From Bombyx mori (Eukaryota; Arthropoda; Insecta; Lepidoptera; Bombycidae), in NCBI RefSeq assembly GCF_030269925.1, contig NC_085130.1, positions 12,501 to 76,500 on the forward strand: a DNA stretch of 64,000 bases, written 5' to 3'. The notes beneath the pieces were generated by a model, which was not told where the DNA came from, searched no databases, and saw nothing but the letters and a program-made list of their open reading frames with translations. Both the position numbers and the translations under genes were made by a program. This document shows, one piece after another, positions 19,386 to 30,000 of this stretch. Each line of letters starts with the position of its first letter. The stretch's first letter is position 1.

Positions 19386-21748
19386 TACGGGGCTACGTCC
19401 ATCGCTCCCTCGTCTGTCCCGCCCTGCGGCTCGTCTGGTGCCGCGGCGGGAACTGACTCACCGGCTGCCCTTATTGCAGCCGGCCTCTCCTTCTTTTTAT
19501 TTTTCTTGCCGCCCCTCCTCGTTTTGGTAGAGGAGGGGGCGGACTTACACGCCGGGCCCCCGGCCCGGTGGTCGGCCTTCCTTTTAGCCGCGTCGCACAA
19601 GACGCAGTGCGGCGCGGCTGTGGTGCAGGAGGCTGCCTTGTGCCCCGGTTGGCCGCAGCGGAAACACAGATCGCTGCGGTCCACGGTCGAGGGGCACTTG
19701 GCGAGGCCGTGGCCGGTGCCGAAGCACCGAAGACAACGCCACGGCCTGCTCTCCTGCAGTTGCACGTGGGCCACTACCCAGCCCACGCGCAGCCATCCAG
19801 GGCTGTCCGAAGGCCGACCCTGTGGAGGGGTGGCCAGGAGGTTCGCCGTTACTACCGGGCAACGCGCCCACGCCGTCCGGGTTCCGGAGTACGTCGCCCG
19901 GAGCTCCCCGACTTTGACGTCGGCGAGGGCGCAGTTGCCCTGCGACGCGATGGCCGCGGCGACCTCCTCTTTCGTGGCGCACTCGTCGAGGCCCGTGATT
20001 TTTACTTCCCCCATCTTCACGGGCCGCGCGATGCGCACCACCTCGGGGTCCGGCAGGATCTCCCTCAGCCGGGCCGCCAATTTTTCGGCCGCGGCGTTTG
20101 TGTTGGGGCCGGGGCACTCTATAAGACGAGCCCCGTTGGCCGTCTGCCGGACCTTGATGCCCCCCTCCACGCCGAGGGCGTCCACATTCACGCCGCCGCG
20201 CGCCTGGGTCATCACCTCGTGGTAGGTGATGCCCCGTTCTTTAGCGGCCGGCAGCAGCTCTACGACTACTGCAGCCGACCGCGGGGCGCGCGGCCTCCTT
20301 CGTCCAGGTCGGCCCCTCGGCTCCGCTCGACCCTCTTGGCGGGGAGCGGTGGCCGCAGGGGCGGGCTTGGGGCGCGGCGCGGCAGGCACCGCTACCTTTT
20401 TGGGCCCTCGCCGCACCACCGTCGTCCAGGCCTCATTCATGTTGGCCGGGGCGGGGGGCAGTGGGCGGGGCTGGGGGGTCGGTGCCGGTTTGGCGGCGTT
20501 GACGCCCCCCTTCTTCTTGTTACGGCTCCTGCCGGGCCCTGCCTTCGCAGGCTGGGGCGGGGCAGGAGCGGACGCCGGTTTTCTTGTAGGGGCCGTGGGT
20601 GCCGGCACCCCCGCAGCCGCAGGTGTAGGTCTAGCCGCAGCGGAAGTTCGCGCGGGTGTTGTTTTTATCTTCTGGCTGGGCTGCACCTTCCTGCGGGGCG
20701 CCGGCACAGGCGCACTGCTTTTCGCTTCATGGGCGAGGGGCGGTCTCGCGCGCTCCACGTTGGAGCTACGTGCCTCCTGTATTAGGAGCTGCCGCCTCAG
20801 CTCCTCGGCCTCATTGGCCTCTTCGGTCTCGAGCGGAGTAGGTACAGGGGCCGAGTTGCACTGCTTCTCGATTAGGTCGTTGACCAGTGTGCGCAACTCG
20901 GCCAAGTCCACCTTCATCTGCCCGTTCTCAGCGCGAAGATGACCGTTCTCCGCGCTGATTTGGGCCAGTCGGGCGTGCAGCAGGTCCACCGATTTGCGCA
21001 GACCTTCCGTCTCCCCATCCTTGGTGCGCTCCAACACCTCTACCATTACTTCCTCCATGGAGGAGGCGGCCGATTTTAGGGCCCGCACATAGTCGCCCTT
21101 TAGGCCTGCACTCGACTTCGTCGCCACCGTAGAAACAATTTTTTGGCTGATGCCATATCTACGGAGGGGGTCATAGGGACCCACCTCTGTCAGGGAGCGC
21201 TCCAGTCGCTCGACCTCTCCAACCGTTGCCAACCGTTTATGTGCCTCACGGCAGGCGGCCCTGGACTGCGCCGAGGAGGCAGCATCCAGTCCGCAAGATG
21301 CTCTTTTGTCAAAGCCGGTGGCGGGCGACGCCGCAGCAGTCGCCGGCCCTTCCGCCAACGCCAAGTACTTTGCGCTGGTAGGCTCTCCTTCCGAGGAGTC
21401 GGACGGAGGGACAGATGCCGGCTGACGAGCCGACTTCCTCTTCCGTCTAGTGCGCTGTCGAGCACTGTCCACGAACAGCGCTGGCGTCTCCCGCCCACTG
21501 GACGCGTCGCCCCTTGCGGAGCTCCGCGCCGAGTAGAGCGAGATCAGGCTCTCGCAGCGTTCGAGGCGCACGGTGGGGACTCTGTCCCTTACGCGACCCG
21601 TGCTGTCGCCCCCTTCGTCGTGGCAATGTTTGCCCCCCCCAGAAACGGTGGGGCAGCGTGCGGCCGATTGCTCAACCGCACGGAGGGATTCTCCCCCCGC
21701 GGAGCGGGAGGTACCCTCCTGGGGTAGTAAACTTTTTACATGTGCCAT
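19385..21748 (-). CDS. e3 ORF1: Gag-like RNA-binding protein (787 aa)
   Basis: S2 Gag, starting at the ATG 21748-21746. The N-terminus (LLPQEGTSRSAGGESLRA) matches S1. A predicted coiled coil (LLHARLAQISAENGHLRAEN region) is followed by a long Pro/Ala/Lys-rich linker. Zinc knuckles CX2CX4HX4C lie at 672-685 and 695-708, and a third, CX2CX8HX6C, at 715-734; a Lys-rich tail follows. No AT-hook like that of S1 is visible. The stop overlaps the ORF2 start. It presumably coats element RNA and directs it to telomeres (family knowledge). Confidence 0.92.
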   Translation of the reverse strand: MAHVKSLLPQEGTSRSAGGESLRAVEQSAARCPTVSGGGKHCHDEGGDSTGRVRDRVPTVRLERCESLISLYSARSSARGDASSGRETPALFVDSARQRTRRKRKSARQPASVPPSDSSEGEPTSAKYLALAEGPATAAASPATGFDKRASCGLDAASSAQSRAACREAHKRLATVGEVERLERSLTEVGPYDPLRRYGISQKIVSTVATKSSAGLKGDYVRALKSAASSMEEVMVEVLERTKDGETEGLRKSVDLLHARLAQISAENGHLRAENGQMKVDLAELRTLVNDLIEKQCNSAPVPTPLETEEANEAEELRRQLLIQEARSSNVERARPPLAHEAKSSAPVPAPRRKVQPSQKIKTTPARTSAAARPTPAAAGVPAPTAPTRKPASAPAPPQPAKAGPGRSRNKKKGGVNAAKPAPTPQPRPLPPAPANMNEAWTTVVRRGPKKVAVPAAPRPKPAPAATAPRQEGRAEPRGRPGRRRPRAPRSAAVVVELLPAAKERGITYHEVMTQARGGVNVDALGVEGGIKVRQTANGARLIECPGPNTNAAAEKLAARLREILPDPEVVRIARPVKMGEVKITGLDECATKEEVAAAIASQGNCALADVKVGELRATYSGTRTAWARCPVVTANLLATPPQGRPSDSPGWLRVGWVVAHVQLQESRPWRCLRCFGTGHGLAKCPSTVDRSDLCFRCGQPGHKAASCTTAAPHCVLCDAAKRKADHRAGGPACKSAPSSTKTRRGGKKNKKKERPAAIRAAGESVPAAAPDEPQGGTDEGAMDVAP

Positions 21749-22588
21749 TTTTTCATAATTCCTTTTTGATTAACCAGGGGTCGGTCCCCTGGGGTCTGGT
21801 TGGTACCCTTGGGACTGGACTCCCTCCAGCCATTCATCCCATCGCCGGGCACCAGAGCTTAGGATTGGGGCATTTTTTAAAGAGGTTTACGTCCTCGCGG
21901 CCCCGTGCCTCGCGGCAGCGGCCCCCGTCCCCCACGCAGTGAGGATTACGGGTTGGCCGGCGGCCTGCCGAGTGCAACGAGCAACACGACAGACCCCCGC
22001 CCGACGCTCAAAAGAGCAACAACCACGAAGCCACGCCGGTATACCGGTACCCCCCTCTGGAGGGCGTGCCCCTGTAGCCGAAGCCGGGGACATGGCGACC
22101 AGCGGCCGGAAGATGCGTAAGCAACGCCGGCTCACTTCTCCATCGAAGGGCAGGCCAAAAGTGGCCCACCACCACCCATGGGTTACGTCCGAAACAGGTC
22201 GGACGTGACCCGAAGAAAAACAAAAAAGGGGGAAGAAGGGGAAGAGAGAGGGAGCCCGAGCGTCTCCAGGAGGAACACCCTTCAGCGAGTGAAGGGCGTG
22301 AAGAGCCCGCAACTCCCCCTGCTGGTTTTGGTCCGCGTCATCCGATCTCTTTCGTTGCAAAGCCTAACTAGGCTACCCTACTCCTACACCTAGCCTACCT
22401 ACCTAACACCTAGAAATCCTTGCAACGAAAAAGACCGGACGATACCCCTGGGAGTGGGACTGTTCCCAGAGGATCCCGTTATCCGCCACCTACGGACGCG
22501 CCCGGTGGAAGTCCAGCAAAACTCCCCCACAGACGGAGCCCCCGGCCACGCAGAGTGCGCGCCGGGGGGCCCGCCCAGGTCCCTCGGG
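21749..22588 (-). other. e3 5' UTR with long-stem hairpin and conserved leader structures
   Basis: An 840-bp leader. Hairpins shared with S1 are CCAGGGG/CCCCTGG (21774-21792) and CCCTTCA-N5-TGAAGGG (22278-22296). Unique to S2 is a 20-bp interrupted inverted repeat (arms 22341-22360 and 22420-22439, 18 of 20 paired) whose ~59-nt loop is rich in CCTA and CCTAAC telomere-like words. The terminal ~150 bp match S1 closely and probably hold the promoter. No credible ORF. Confidence 0.6.
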
Positions 22589-22603
22589 AACCTAACCTAA
22601 CCT
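22589..22603. repeat. (AACCT)3 spacer between e3 and e4
   Basis: Three telomere repeats only, showing that e4 and e3 inserted almost back to back. Confidence 0.9.
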
Positions 22604-25550
22604 TTTTTTTTTTTTTTTTTTTTCGGGTAGAGGGCCGAACCTCCTACGAGGTCCCCGCGCAAAAGGGGCGCGCGGGGTATGTGAGACTCAACGATCTGCA
22701 TGGTGTTGTGAGCAGACCGCGGGCCCAAGGATTTTAGAGCCCACCCACTAAACGACTCCTCTGCACTCTTACACCCGACGTCCGATCCCCTCCGAGGTCA
22801 GAACCCGGATGAGGTAGGGGGGCTACCGCGGTCAACACTACAACCAGACGGCGCGGCTCACCCCAAGGACGCCCAGCCGACGGAGCCTTCGAGGCGAATC
22901 GAAGGCTCTGAAACGTCGGCCGTCTCGGTACAGCAGCCCGTCGGGCCGCCCAGACGGTGCCGCTGGTGTCCCGGAATACCCCGCTGGACCAGAACCAGCC
23001 TGCCGGGTCGGGACGCGATACACCGTCGACCGGTCGCTCTATTCACTCCACGGCAGCGCGCTAGAGTGCTGGTAGCGCGCCGCGCGGCCTCACCCCCTCA
23101 GGTCGCCCCTTGACCTTCACCGGGGGGAGGCCGCCACCTACAGGGGCCGGGACGTACGGGCGTATTCCCGCCTCCGGCCCCCGGCTCGACGGCGACGGAT
23201 CGGTGCGGAAAGGGAAGAGCTCTCCCTCTCTCGCTCCGCCGCCTCCTTCTGCGAGATGGTGGACTCGCAGAAGTCGAGCATCGCCTTCCAGGACGCGTCG
23301 CTGCCGAGCATCGTAGCCACGACGCGCGGCAGCGAGAGGTCCTCTCCAATGACCGCGACGAGGGCGGCGCGTTGCTCGTCGAATCCAGAGCAACGCGCCA
23401 GCGTGTGTTCCGCTGTGTCTTCCTCGTCGCGGTCCGCGCAGTGGTGGCACTGCGCCGTCGGTTCCCTTCCGGCTATCTTGTGCAAGTACCGGCCGAAACA
23501 ACCATGGCCGGTAAGCATCTGCGTTAGCCGGAAGGTGAGGCATCCGCGGTCGCGGCCCACCCAGTCCGCGAGAACCGGGCGGACCGCCTCGACGGTTCGG
23601 AGGCCGGCCGACGGGTCCGCCAAGCGGCGAGACCACGCCTCCAGCACGGACCGCCGAGAGTGGAGCCTCCGCGCTCGAACTACACCTTCGCTGGGGCGCC
23701 CTTCCCCCCTAGAGCGGAGGTCGCTACGCCACCGGTAATCGGCAGCGAGCGCCTCCGCCTCCAGGTCCCAGGGTGGCGCCCCGGCGAGCAAGCACGCCGC
23801 CTCGAAGGAGACGGTGCGGTATCCTCGGATCGCCCTGACCGCGATCGCGCGCTGCGGACGTCGCAGCGCGGCGACGTTCTGGCGGGTCAGGGCGTGGCAC
23901 CATACGGGCGCGCCGTATAGTGCCATCGACCGCACCACCCCCATGTAGAGGCGGCGCGCCACCTGATCGGGACCCCCGACGTTTGGAAGAAGCCGGCTCA
24001 GAGAGCCGGCTGTCGCCATCAGCCGAGGGCCCAATTTTTCGAAGTGAGCGCGGAAGCTCCACCGACCGTCCAGTTCGAGGCCGAGGTACCGAAGACCGGT
24101 CACTCCGACCCCGACGCGGACGCCTCCGATCACGAGGTGGGCACCCACAGGCGGCGCTCGTCCCGGCCCGTGAAACATCAGGGCCTGGGTTTTGTCGAGC
24201 GCCACCTCGAGCCCCAACCGTCGGATCCTAGTGACGACGTGTGCCACGCCTGCGCACGCCAGACGGGCAGACTCCCGGTAGTCCCTCCCCGGAGCCACGA
24301 CCAACGTGTCGTCGGCGTAACATATTACGCTCAGCCCGGGGAGGGGACCCCGAATGACGCCCCGCAGGACCCAGTCGTAGCCGATGTTCCACAGCAGGGG
24401 GCCCAGGACAGACCCCTGCGGAACACCGCGCTCGACGGGGAAGCGGAACATCGCCCCACCGTGTCCGATGCACTGGATCGACCTGCCCTCGAGGTAGGAG
24501 CCGATCAGTCGGCGGAGGTATGCGGGGACGCCGTGATACTCCAGCGCCCCCGCGATCACCGACCAGGGCAGGGTGTTGAAGGCGTTCCTTACATCTAAGG
24601 ATAACGCCATCGCCACCCCGCCCCGGGATACGGCTTCGTCGGAGAGGGCCCGCACGCGCAGAATTGCGTCGATAGTCGAGCGGCCCTCTCTGAAGCCGTA
24701 TTGCTCCGCCGAAAGATCGGGACCCGTCTCGGTCAGGTGCCGGACGATGCGGGCCGCGACGATCCTCTCGAGCATCTTGCCCGCTTCGTCCAGCAACACG
24801 ATGGGGCGATAGCCCGCGGGTGAGTCCGCGGGGCGCCCGTCCTTCCGCAGAAGGACCAGTCTGCCCGTCTTCCATTTCGACGGGAACCGTCCCGACTCGA
24901 GGCACGCTTCGAAAAGCCCCCCGAGCCGGTCCCCTAGGGCCTCGAAGGCCAAGCTCCAGACCCGGCCGTGAACGCCGTCAGGGCCGGGGGCCGCGTCCTT
25001 CGCTCTCATTCTGGACACGGCCGCATGGATCTCCGCCCCCGTGATAGGGGGAGGGGGCTCCTCGGCAGCAGGAACGCTGGGGCGACGCGGAGGCGTGCCC
25101 CACGTGGCGTCCATCTGGGGGGGCTCAAAGTCCCCCCCCGCTGCCGGCGGGAACAGTGCCGCAACAATTTCCCGCAGCTGCCGAGGCTGGAGCCGCTCGG
25201 TCACCGGGAGCGCCCACTGTTGCAGTTTCCTGCGAACCATCTTGTATGGGCGCCCCCAGGGATCTTCGTCGAGCGACTCCAGGAGAGTCTTCATGCTCTG
25301 CTTCTTGGCCTCGCCGATGGCCAGCTGCAGCGCCGTCTGCTTTTGACGACAGTCAGCGTGCAGCTGGGCCGCCGTCTCCGCGAACGCAGCGTCGCGACGA
25401 CGGCGGCGGCGGTGGCGTGCGCTCCGGCGGCGCGCCCTCACGCACTCCTCTCGGAGTCTTGCGATCTCGGGCGACCACCAGAACGCACCCCCACGTGGTG
25501 CTCGGGGGCCGACCCGGGGCATGGCGGCATCGCAAATGTTTGCCATGGTG
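22604..25550 (-). mobile_element. e4: 5'-truncated S2 element (2.9 kb)
   Basis: An S2 copy with a normal poly(A) end (T-run to 22623) and 3' UTR (22624-23137) but cut within ORF2, ending at 25550 directly against AACCT. Such 5' truncation is the usual result of incomplete reverse transcription. Sequence details (for example Gln rather than Pro in KLQQWAL) show it is not a piece of e3 or e6. Confidence 0.9.
23138..25549 (-). CDS. e4 ORF2 fragment: RT and C-terminus, no endonuclease
   Basis: The frame runs open from the truncation point to the normal S2 stop. It begins at the position of S2 residue 280, so the whole endonuclease domain is missing, while RT motifs (SLDVRNAFN, GVPQGS, YADD) and the terminal CX2CX10HX4C knuckle are intact. 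A Met at 25546 could start a protein of 802 aa, but no promoter or leader is present. I regard it as dead coding sequence. Confidence 0.85.
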   Translation of the reverse strand, partial: TMANICDAAMPRVGPRAPRGGAFWWSPEIARLREECVRARRRSARHRRRRRRDAAFAETAAQLHADCRQKQTALQLAIGEAKKQSMKTLLESLDEDPWGRPYKMVRRKLQQWALPVTERLQPRQLREIVAALFPPAAGGDFEPPQMDATWGTPPRRPSVPAAEEPPPPITGAEIHAAVSRMRAKDAAPGPDGVHGRVWSLAFEALGDRLGGLFEACLESGRFPSKWKTGRLVLLRKDGRPADSPAGYRPIVLLDEAGKMLERIVAARIVRHLTETGPDLSAEQYGFREGRSTIDAILRVRALSDEAVSRGGVAMALSLDVRNAFNTLPWSVIAGALEYHGVPAYLRRLIGSYLEGRSIQCIGHGGAMFRFPVERGVPQGSVLGPLLWNIGYDWVLRGVIRGPLPGLSVICYADDTLVVAPGRDYRESARLACAGVAHVVTRIRRLGLEVALDKTQALMFHGPGRAPPVGAHLVIGGVRVGVGVTGLRYLGLELDGRWSFRAHFEKLGPRLMATAGSLSRLLPNVGGPDQVARRLYMGVVRSMALYGAPVWCHALTRQNVAALRRPQRAIAVRAIRGYRTVSFEAACLLAGAPPWDLEAEALAADYRWRSDLRSRGEGRPSEGVVRARRLHSRRSVLEAWSRRLADPSAGLRTVEAVRPVLADWVGRDRGCLTFRLTQMLTGHGCFGRYLHKIAGREPTAQCHHCADRDEEDTAEHTLARCSGFDEQRAALVAVIGEDLSLPRVVATMLGSDASWKAMLDFCESTISQKEAAERERESSSLSAPIRRRRAGGRRREYARTSRPL

Positions 25551-25575
25551 AACCTAACCTAACCTAACCTAACCT
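25551..25575. repeat. (AACCT)5 spacer between e4 and e5
   Basis: Five perfect repeats, followed by a run of 19 T. The same pair (five repeats, 19 T) precedes e9 at 42567-42610. Confidence 0.9.
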
Positions 25576-26460
25576 TTTTTTTTTTTTTTTTTTTGGTATC
25601 GATGGGGAATCCCAGTCTTTACGGATACCCGGCCGACGGGGGTCGGACCGGGTTATGTCGGACTCCGCGCCTCCGGTGGAAGAAACAGGAAGAAGTCGCG
25701 AACCGAGGTCCGCGCCCTCGACCAATTAGTCCACGGAGACTACGCCTTGAAAAAGGCGCGCTGGGCTAAGTTCAGCTCGCGCCGAACCCGCCCAGCTTAA
25801 CGACTACCGACTAAAACCCAACGAGCTCCTTCCTTTCCGGCATAGGGGGAACCCACGATACCGCAGGGAAACGCGCCCCGCAGGCCCCCCACACCGGCTC
25901 CCAGCCTGACGAACGGCGGGATCAACGTTGGCCATTGCTGACCGCAACTTCTTCGTGAGGTAGGCACCGGAGCCACAGCGCCCTATACCCTCACCACAAC
26001 TGGACTATCGTGTCGAGCATCAGGCGCCCCCGCGCCCGACGCCCGACGGTCCCTACGGGAGCTGAGCGGGGGCCCTTCGCCCGCGCCGCCCACCCCGTCT
26101 CCTTCGCCTGAGTGCAACTGAGTTTGGGTCGCACTCTCTTTCTCGCTCCTCCGTTTCGCGGAGCGTCATGACCAGGTCCGCATAGTCGGCCATCGCTCTC
26201 CAGCAACGCTCGTCCTCGACCATGCGGGACACTACGACCGGCAAACTTAAGTCTGCCCCGAGCACCGCGACGAGTGACTGCCGCGGATACTCCCACCTCG
26301 GGCACGCTTCGAGGGCGTGCTGCGCGTCGTCGTCTGGATGCCCGCATTGGTGGCATCCGGGATGCGGCTCTCTCCCGACCCGCCACAAGTACCTCCCGAA
26401 GCAGCCATGCCCCGAGAGGACCTGCGTGAGCCGGAAATCGAGCACGCCGTGACGCCTGTG
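25576..26460 (-). mobile_element. e5: strongly 5'-truncated S1 fragment (0.9 kb)
   Basis: Only the last 866 bp of an S1 element: poly(A), complete 3' UTR (25595-26052) and the end of ORF2. Diagnostic bases (ATCAACGTTGGCC, CTCACCACAACTGG, CCCGTCTCC) match e9 and not e1 or e2, so e5 derives from the e9 lineage. It stops at 26460 against AACCT. Interrupted reverse transcription or recombination within telomere repeat could each explain it. Confidence 0.88.
26053..26460 (-). CDS. e5 ORF2 fragment (C-terminal ~135 residues)
   Basis: Open frame corresponding to S1 ORF2 residues from about 934 to the stop. It contains the C-terminal knuckle (CHQC...HALEAC) and the basic tail, but neither endonuclease nor RT. 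It cannot be functional alone. Confidence 0.85.
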   Translation of the reverse strand, partial: HRRHGVLDFRLTQVLSGHGCFGRYLWRVGREPHPGCHQCGHPDDDAQHALEACPRWEYPRQSLVAVLGADLSLPVVVSRMVEDERCWRAMADYADLVMTLRETEERERECDPNSVALRRRRRGGRRGRRAPAQLP

Positions 26461-26470
26461 AACCTAACCT
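26461..26470. repeat. (AACCT)2 spacer between e5 and e6
   Basis: Two telomere repeats between two insertions. Confidence 0.88.
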
Positions 26471-26492
26471 TTTTTTTTTTTTTTTTTTTTTT

Positions 26493-27006
26493 CGGGTAGA
26501 GGGCCGAACCTCCTACGAGGTCCCCGCGCAAAAGGGGCGCGCGGGGTATGTGAGACTCAACGATCTGCATGGTGTTGTGAGCAGACCGCGGGCCCAAGGA
26601 TTTTAGAGCCCACCCACTAAACGACTCCTCTGCACTCTTACACCCGACGTCCGATCCCCTCCGAGGTCAGAACCCGGATGAGGTAGGGGGGCTACCGCGG
26701 TCAACACTACAACCAGACGGCGCGGCTCACCCCAAGGACGCCCAGCCGACGGAGCCTTCGAGGCGAATCGAAGGCTCTGAAACGTCGGCCGTCTCGGTAC
26801 GGCAGCCCGTCGGGCCGCCCAGACGGTGCCGCTGGTGTCCCGGAATACCCCGCTGGACCAGAACCAGCCTGCCGGGTCGGGACGCGATACACCGTCGACC
26901 GGTCGCTCTATTCACTCCACGGCAGCGCGCTAGAGTGCTGGTAGCGCGCCGCGCGGCCTCACCCCCTCAGGTCGCCCCTTGACCTTCACCGGGGGGAGGC
27001 CGCCAC
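26493..27006 (-). other. e6 3' UTR
   Basis: Matches the e3 3' UTR in length (514 bp) and sequence as far as I can compare by eye, including both terminal hairpins. No ORF. Confidence 0.6.
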
Positions 27007-30000
27007 CTACAGGGGCCGGGACGTACGGGCGTATTCCCGCCTCCGGCCCCCGGCTCGACGGCGACGGATCGGTGCGGAAAGGGAAGAGCTCTCCCTCTCT
27101 CGCTCCGCCGCCTCCTTCTGCGAGATGGTGGACTCGCAGAAGTCGAGCATCGCCTTCCAGGACGCGTCGCTGCCGAGCATCGTAGCCACGACGCGCGGCA
27201 GCGAGAGGTCCTCTCCAATGACCGCGACGAGGGCGGCGCGTTGCTCGTCGAATCCAGAGCAACGCGCCAGCGTGTGTTCCGCTGTGTCTTCCTCGTCGCG
27301 GTCCGCGCAGTGGTGGCACTGCGCCGTCGGTTCCCTTCCGGCTATCTTGTGCAAGTACCGGCCGAAACAACCATGGCCGGTAAGCATCTGCGTTAGCCGG
27401 AAGGTGAGGCATCCGCGGTCGCGGCCCACCCAGTCCGCGAGAACCGGGCGGACCGCCTCGACGGTTCGGAGGCCGGCCGACGGGTCCGCCAAGCGGCGAG
27501 ACCACGCCTCCAGCACGGACCGCCGAGAGTGGAGCCTCCGCGCTCGAACTACACCTTCGCTGGGGCGCCCTTCCCCCCTAGAGCGGAGGTCGCTACGCCA
27601 CCGGTAATCGGCAGCGAGCGCCTCCGCCTCCAGGTCCCAGGGTGGCGCCCCGGCGAGCAAGCACGCCGCCTCGAAGGAGACGGTGCGGTATCCTCGGATC
27701 GCCCTGACCGCGATCGCGCGCTGCGGACGTCGCAGCGCCGCGACGTTCTCGCGGGTCAGGGCGTGGCACCATACGGGAGCCCCGTATAGTGCCATCGACC
27801 GCACCACCCCCATGTAGAGGCGGCGCGCCACCTGATCGGGACCCCCGACGTTTGGAAGCAGCCGGCTCAGAGAGCCGGCCGTCGCCATCAGTCGAGGGCC
27901 CAACTTCTCAAAGTGAGCGCGGAAGTTCCACCGACCATCCAGTTCGAGGCCGAGGTACCGAAGACCGGTCACCCCGACCCCGACGCGGACGCCTCCGATC
28001 ACGAGGTGGGCACCCAGAGGCGGCGCTCGTCCCGGCCCGTGAAACAACAGGGCCTGGGTTTTGTCGAGCGCCACCTCGAGTCCCAGCCGTCGGATCCTTG
28101 TGACGACGTGTGCCACGCCTGCGCACGCCAGACGGGCAGACTCCCGGTAGTCCCTCCCCGGAGCCACGACCAACGTGTCGTCGGCGTAACATATTACGCT
28201 CAGCCCGGGGAGGGGACCCCGAATGACGCCCCGCAGGACCCAGTCGTAGCCGATGTTCCACAGCAGGGGGCCCAGGACAGACCCCTGCGGAACACCGCGC
28301 TCGACGGGGAAGCGGAACATCGCCCCACCGTGTCCGATGCACTGGATCGACCTGCCCTCGAGGTAGGAGCCGATCAGTCGGCGGAGGTATGCGGGGACGC
28401 CGTGATACTCCAGCGCCCCCGCGATCACCGACCAGGGCAGGGTGTTGAAGGCGTTCCTTACATCTAAGGATAACGCCATCGCCACCCCGCCCCGGGATAC
28501 GGCTTCGTCGGAGAGGGCCCGCACGCGCAGAATTGCGTCGATAGTCGAGCGGCCCTCTCTGAAGCCGTATTGCTCCGCCGAAAGATCAGGACCCGTCTCG
28601 GTCAGGTGCCGGACGATGCGGGCCGCGACGATCCTCTCGAGCATCTTGCCCGCTTCGTCCAGCAACACGATGGGGCGATAGCCCGCGGGTGAGTCCGCGG
28701 GGCGCCCGTCCTTCCGCAGAAGGACCAGTCTGCCCGTCTTCCATTTCGACGGGAACCGTCCCGACTCGAGGCACGCTTCGAAAAGCCCCCCGAGCCGGTC
28801 CCCTAGGGCCTCGAAGGCCAAGCTCCAGACCCGGCCGTGAACGCCGTCAGGGCCGGGGGCCGCGTCCTTCGCTCTCATTCTGGACACGGCCGCATGGATC
28901 TCCGCCCCCGTGATAGGGGGAGGGGGCTCCTCGGCAGCGGGAACGCTGGGGCGACGCGGAGGCGTGCCCCACGTGGCGTCCATCTGGGGAGGCTCAAAGT
29001 CCCCCCCCGCTGCCGGCGGGAAGAGTGCCGCAACAATTTCCCGCAGCTGCCGAGGCTGGAGCCGCTCGGTCACCGGGAGCGCCCACGGTTGCAGTTTCCT
29101 GCGAACCATCTTGTATGGGCGCCCCCAGGGATCTTCGTCGAGCGACTCCAGGAGAGTCTTCATGCTCTGCTTCTTGGCCTCGCCGATGGCCAGCTGCAGC
29201 GCCGTCTGCTTTTGACGACAGTCAGCGTGCAGCTGGGCCGCCGTCTCCGCGAACGCAGCGTCGCGACGACGGCGGCGGCGGTGGCGTGCGCTCCGGCGGC
29301 GCGCCCTCACGCACTCCTCGCGGAGTTTTGCGATCTCGGGCGACCACCAGAACGAACCCCCACGTGGTGCTCGGGGGCCGACCCGGGGCATGGCGGCATC
29401 GCAAATGTTTGCCATGGTGCCCCGGAACCAGTCGACCTCCGCATCCACGTCCGCGAGCCGCGCGGGTTTTGGTGCCCACGCAGCAACAGCGGCCGCCTCC
29501 ATCAGCAACTCCTTATTCATTCGTTTCAAGGCCCACCTGGGGAACGAACGGGGCGCACCTTGCGGGAGCTCCTCCTCACCGCGGGCGCCCGCGGCTGACG
29601 ACGACGACAAGGAGGAGGCGGAGAGCTCAAATCGGACGTATCTGTGGTCCGAGAGCGTCTCCGCCCCCTCGAGTACGCGCCAGCCGCGGGTGCGGCGCAC
29701 GGCGGACGGGGACGCGAACGTCACGTCCACGTGAGATTCCCCGTTCCACCGCACGCAAGTCGCGACCGTGCCTCTGTTTAGGAGACAGAGGCCAGTCGCG
29801 ATCGCCCACTCCGAAAGGGCCTCGCCTCTCGCATCCGTGCGGGGGGAACCCCAAGCCGTGCACTTGGCATTGAAGTCCCCCGCGACGATGACAGGGCGGG
29901 ACCCGAGGCGGTGCAAAAGCGCCTCGAGCCCGCCCAGAAACCGCTCGAACTCGGCGAGGCTCCTGTTCGGAGAAAAGTACGCCCCGATCACGACGGTCCC

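Larger units (their letters stand above)
15601..22588 (-). mobile_element. e3: full-length S2-family telomere LINE
   Basis: A complete minus-strand element of a second SART-like family, body 15623-22588 (6966 bp) with a poly(A) of 22. Order on the element strand: 5' UTR, ORF1 (21748-19385), ORF2 (19385-16137), 3' UTR. The 5' junction is AGGTT|CCCGAGGG; the 3' junction is poly(A)-GGTT, the same TT^AGG site as S1. S2 shares gene order, the UAAUG junction, the Gag N-terminus and the 5' terminal region with S1, but the ORFs and 3' UTR are clearly diverged. Equal length and one observed protein difference make e3 and e6 near-identical twins. Confidence 0.9.

Noticed and set aside
19568..20785. Long plus-strand ORF (405 aa) antisense to the S2 Gag, and similar ones at 30438-31655 and 37602-38738
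   Set aside because: GC-rich coding DNA leaves antisense frames open. The products are low-complexity Gly/Arg-rich with no domain, and they mirror the Gag ORF.
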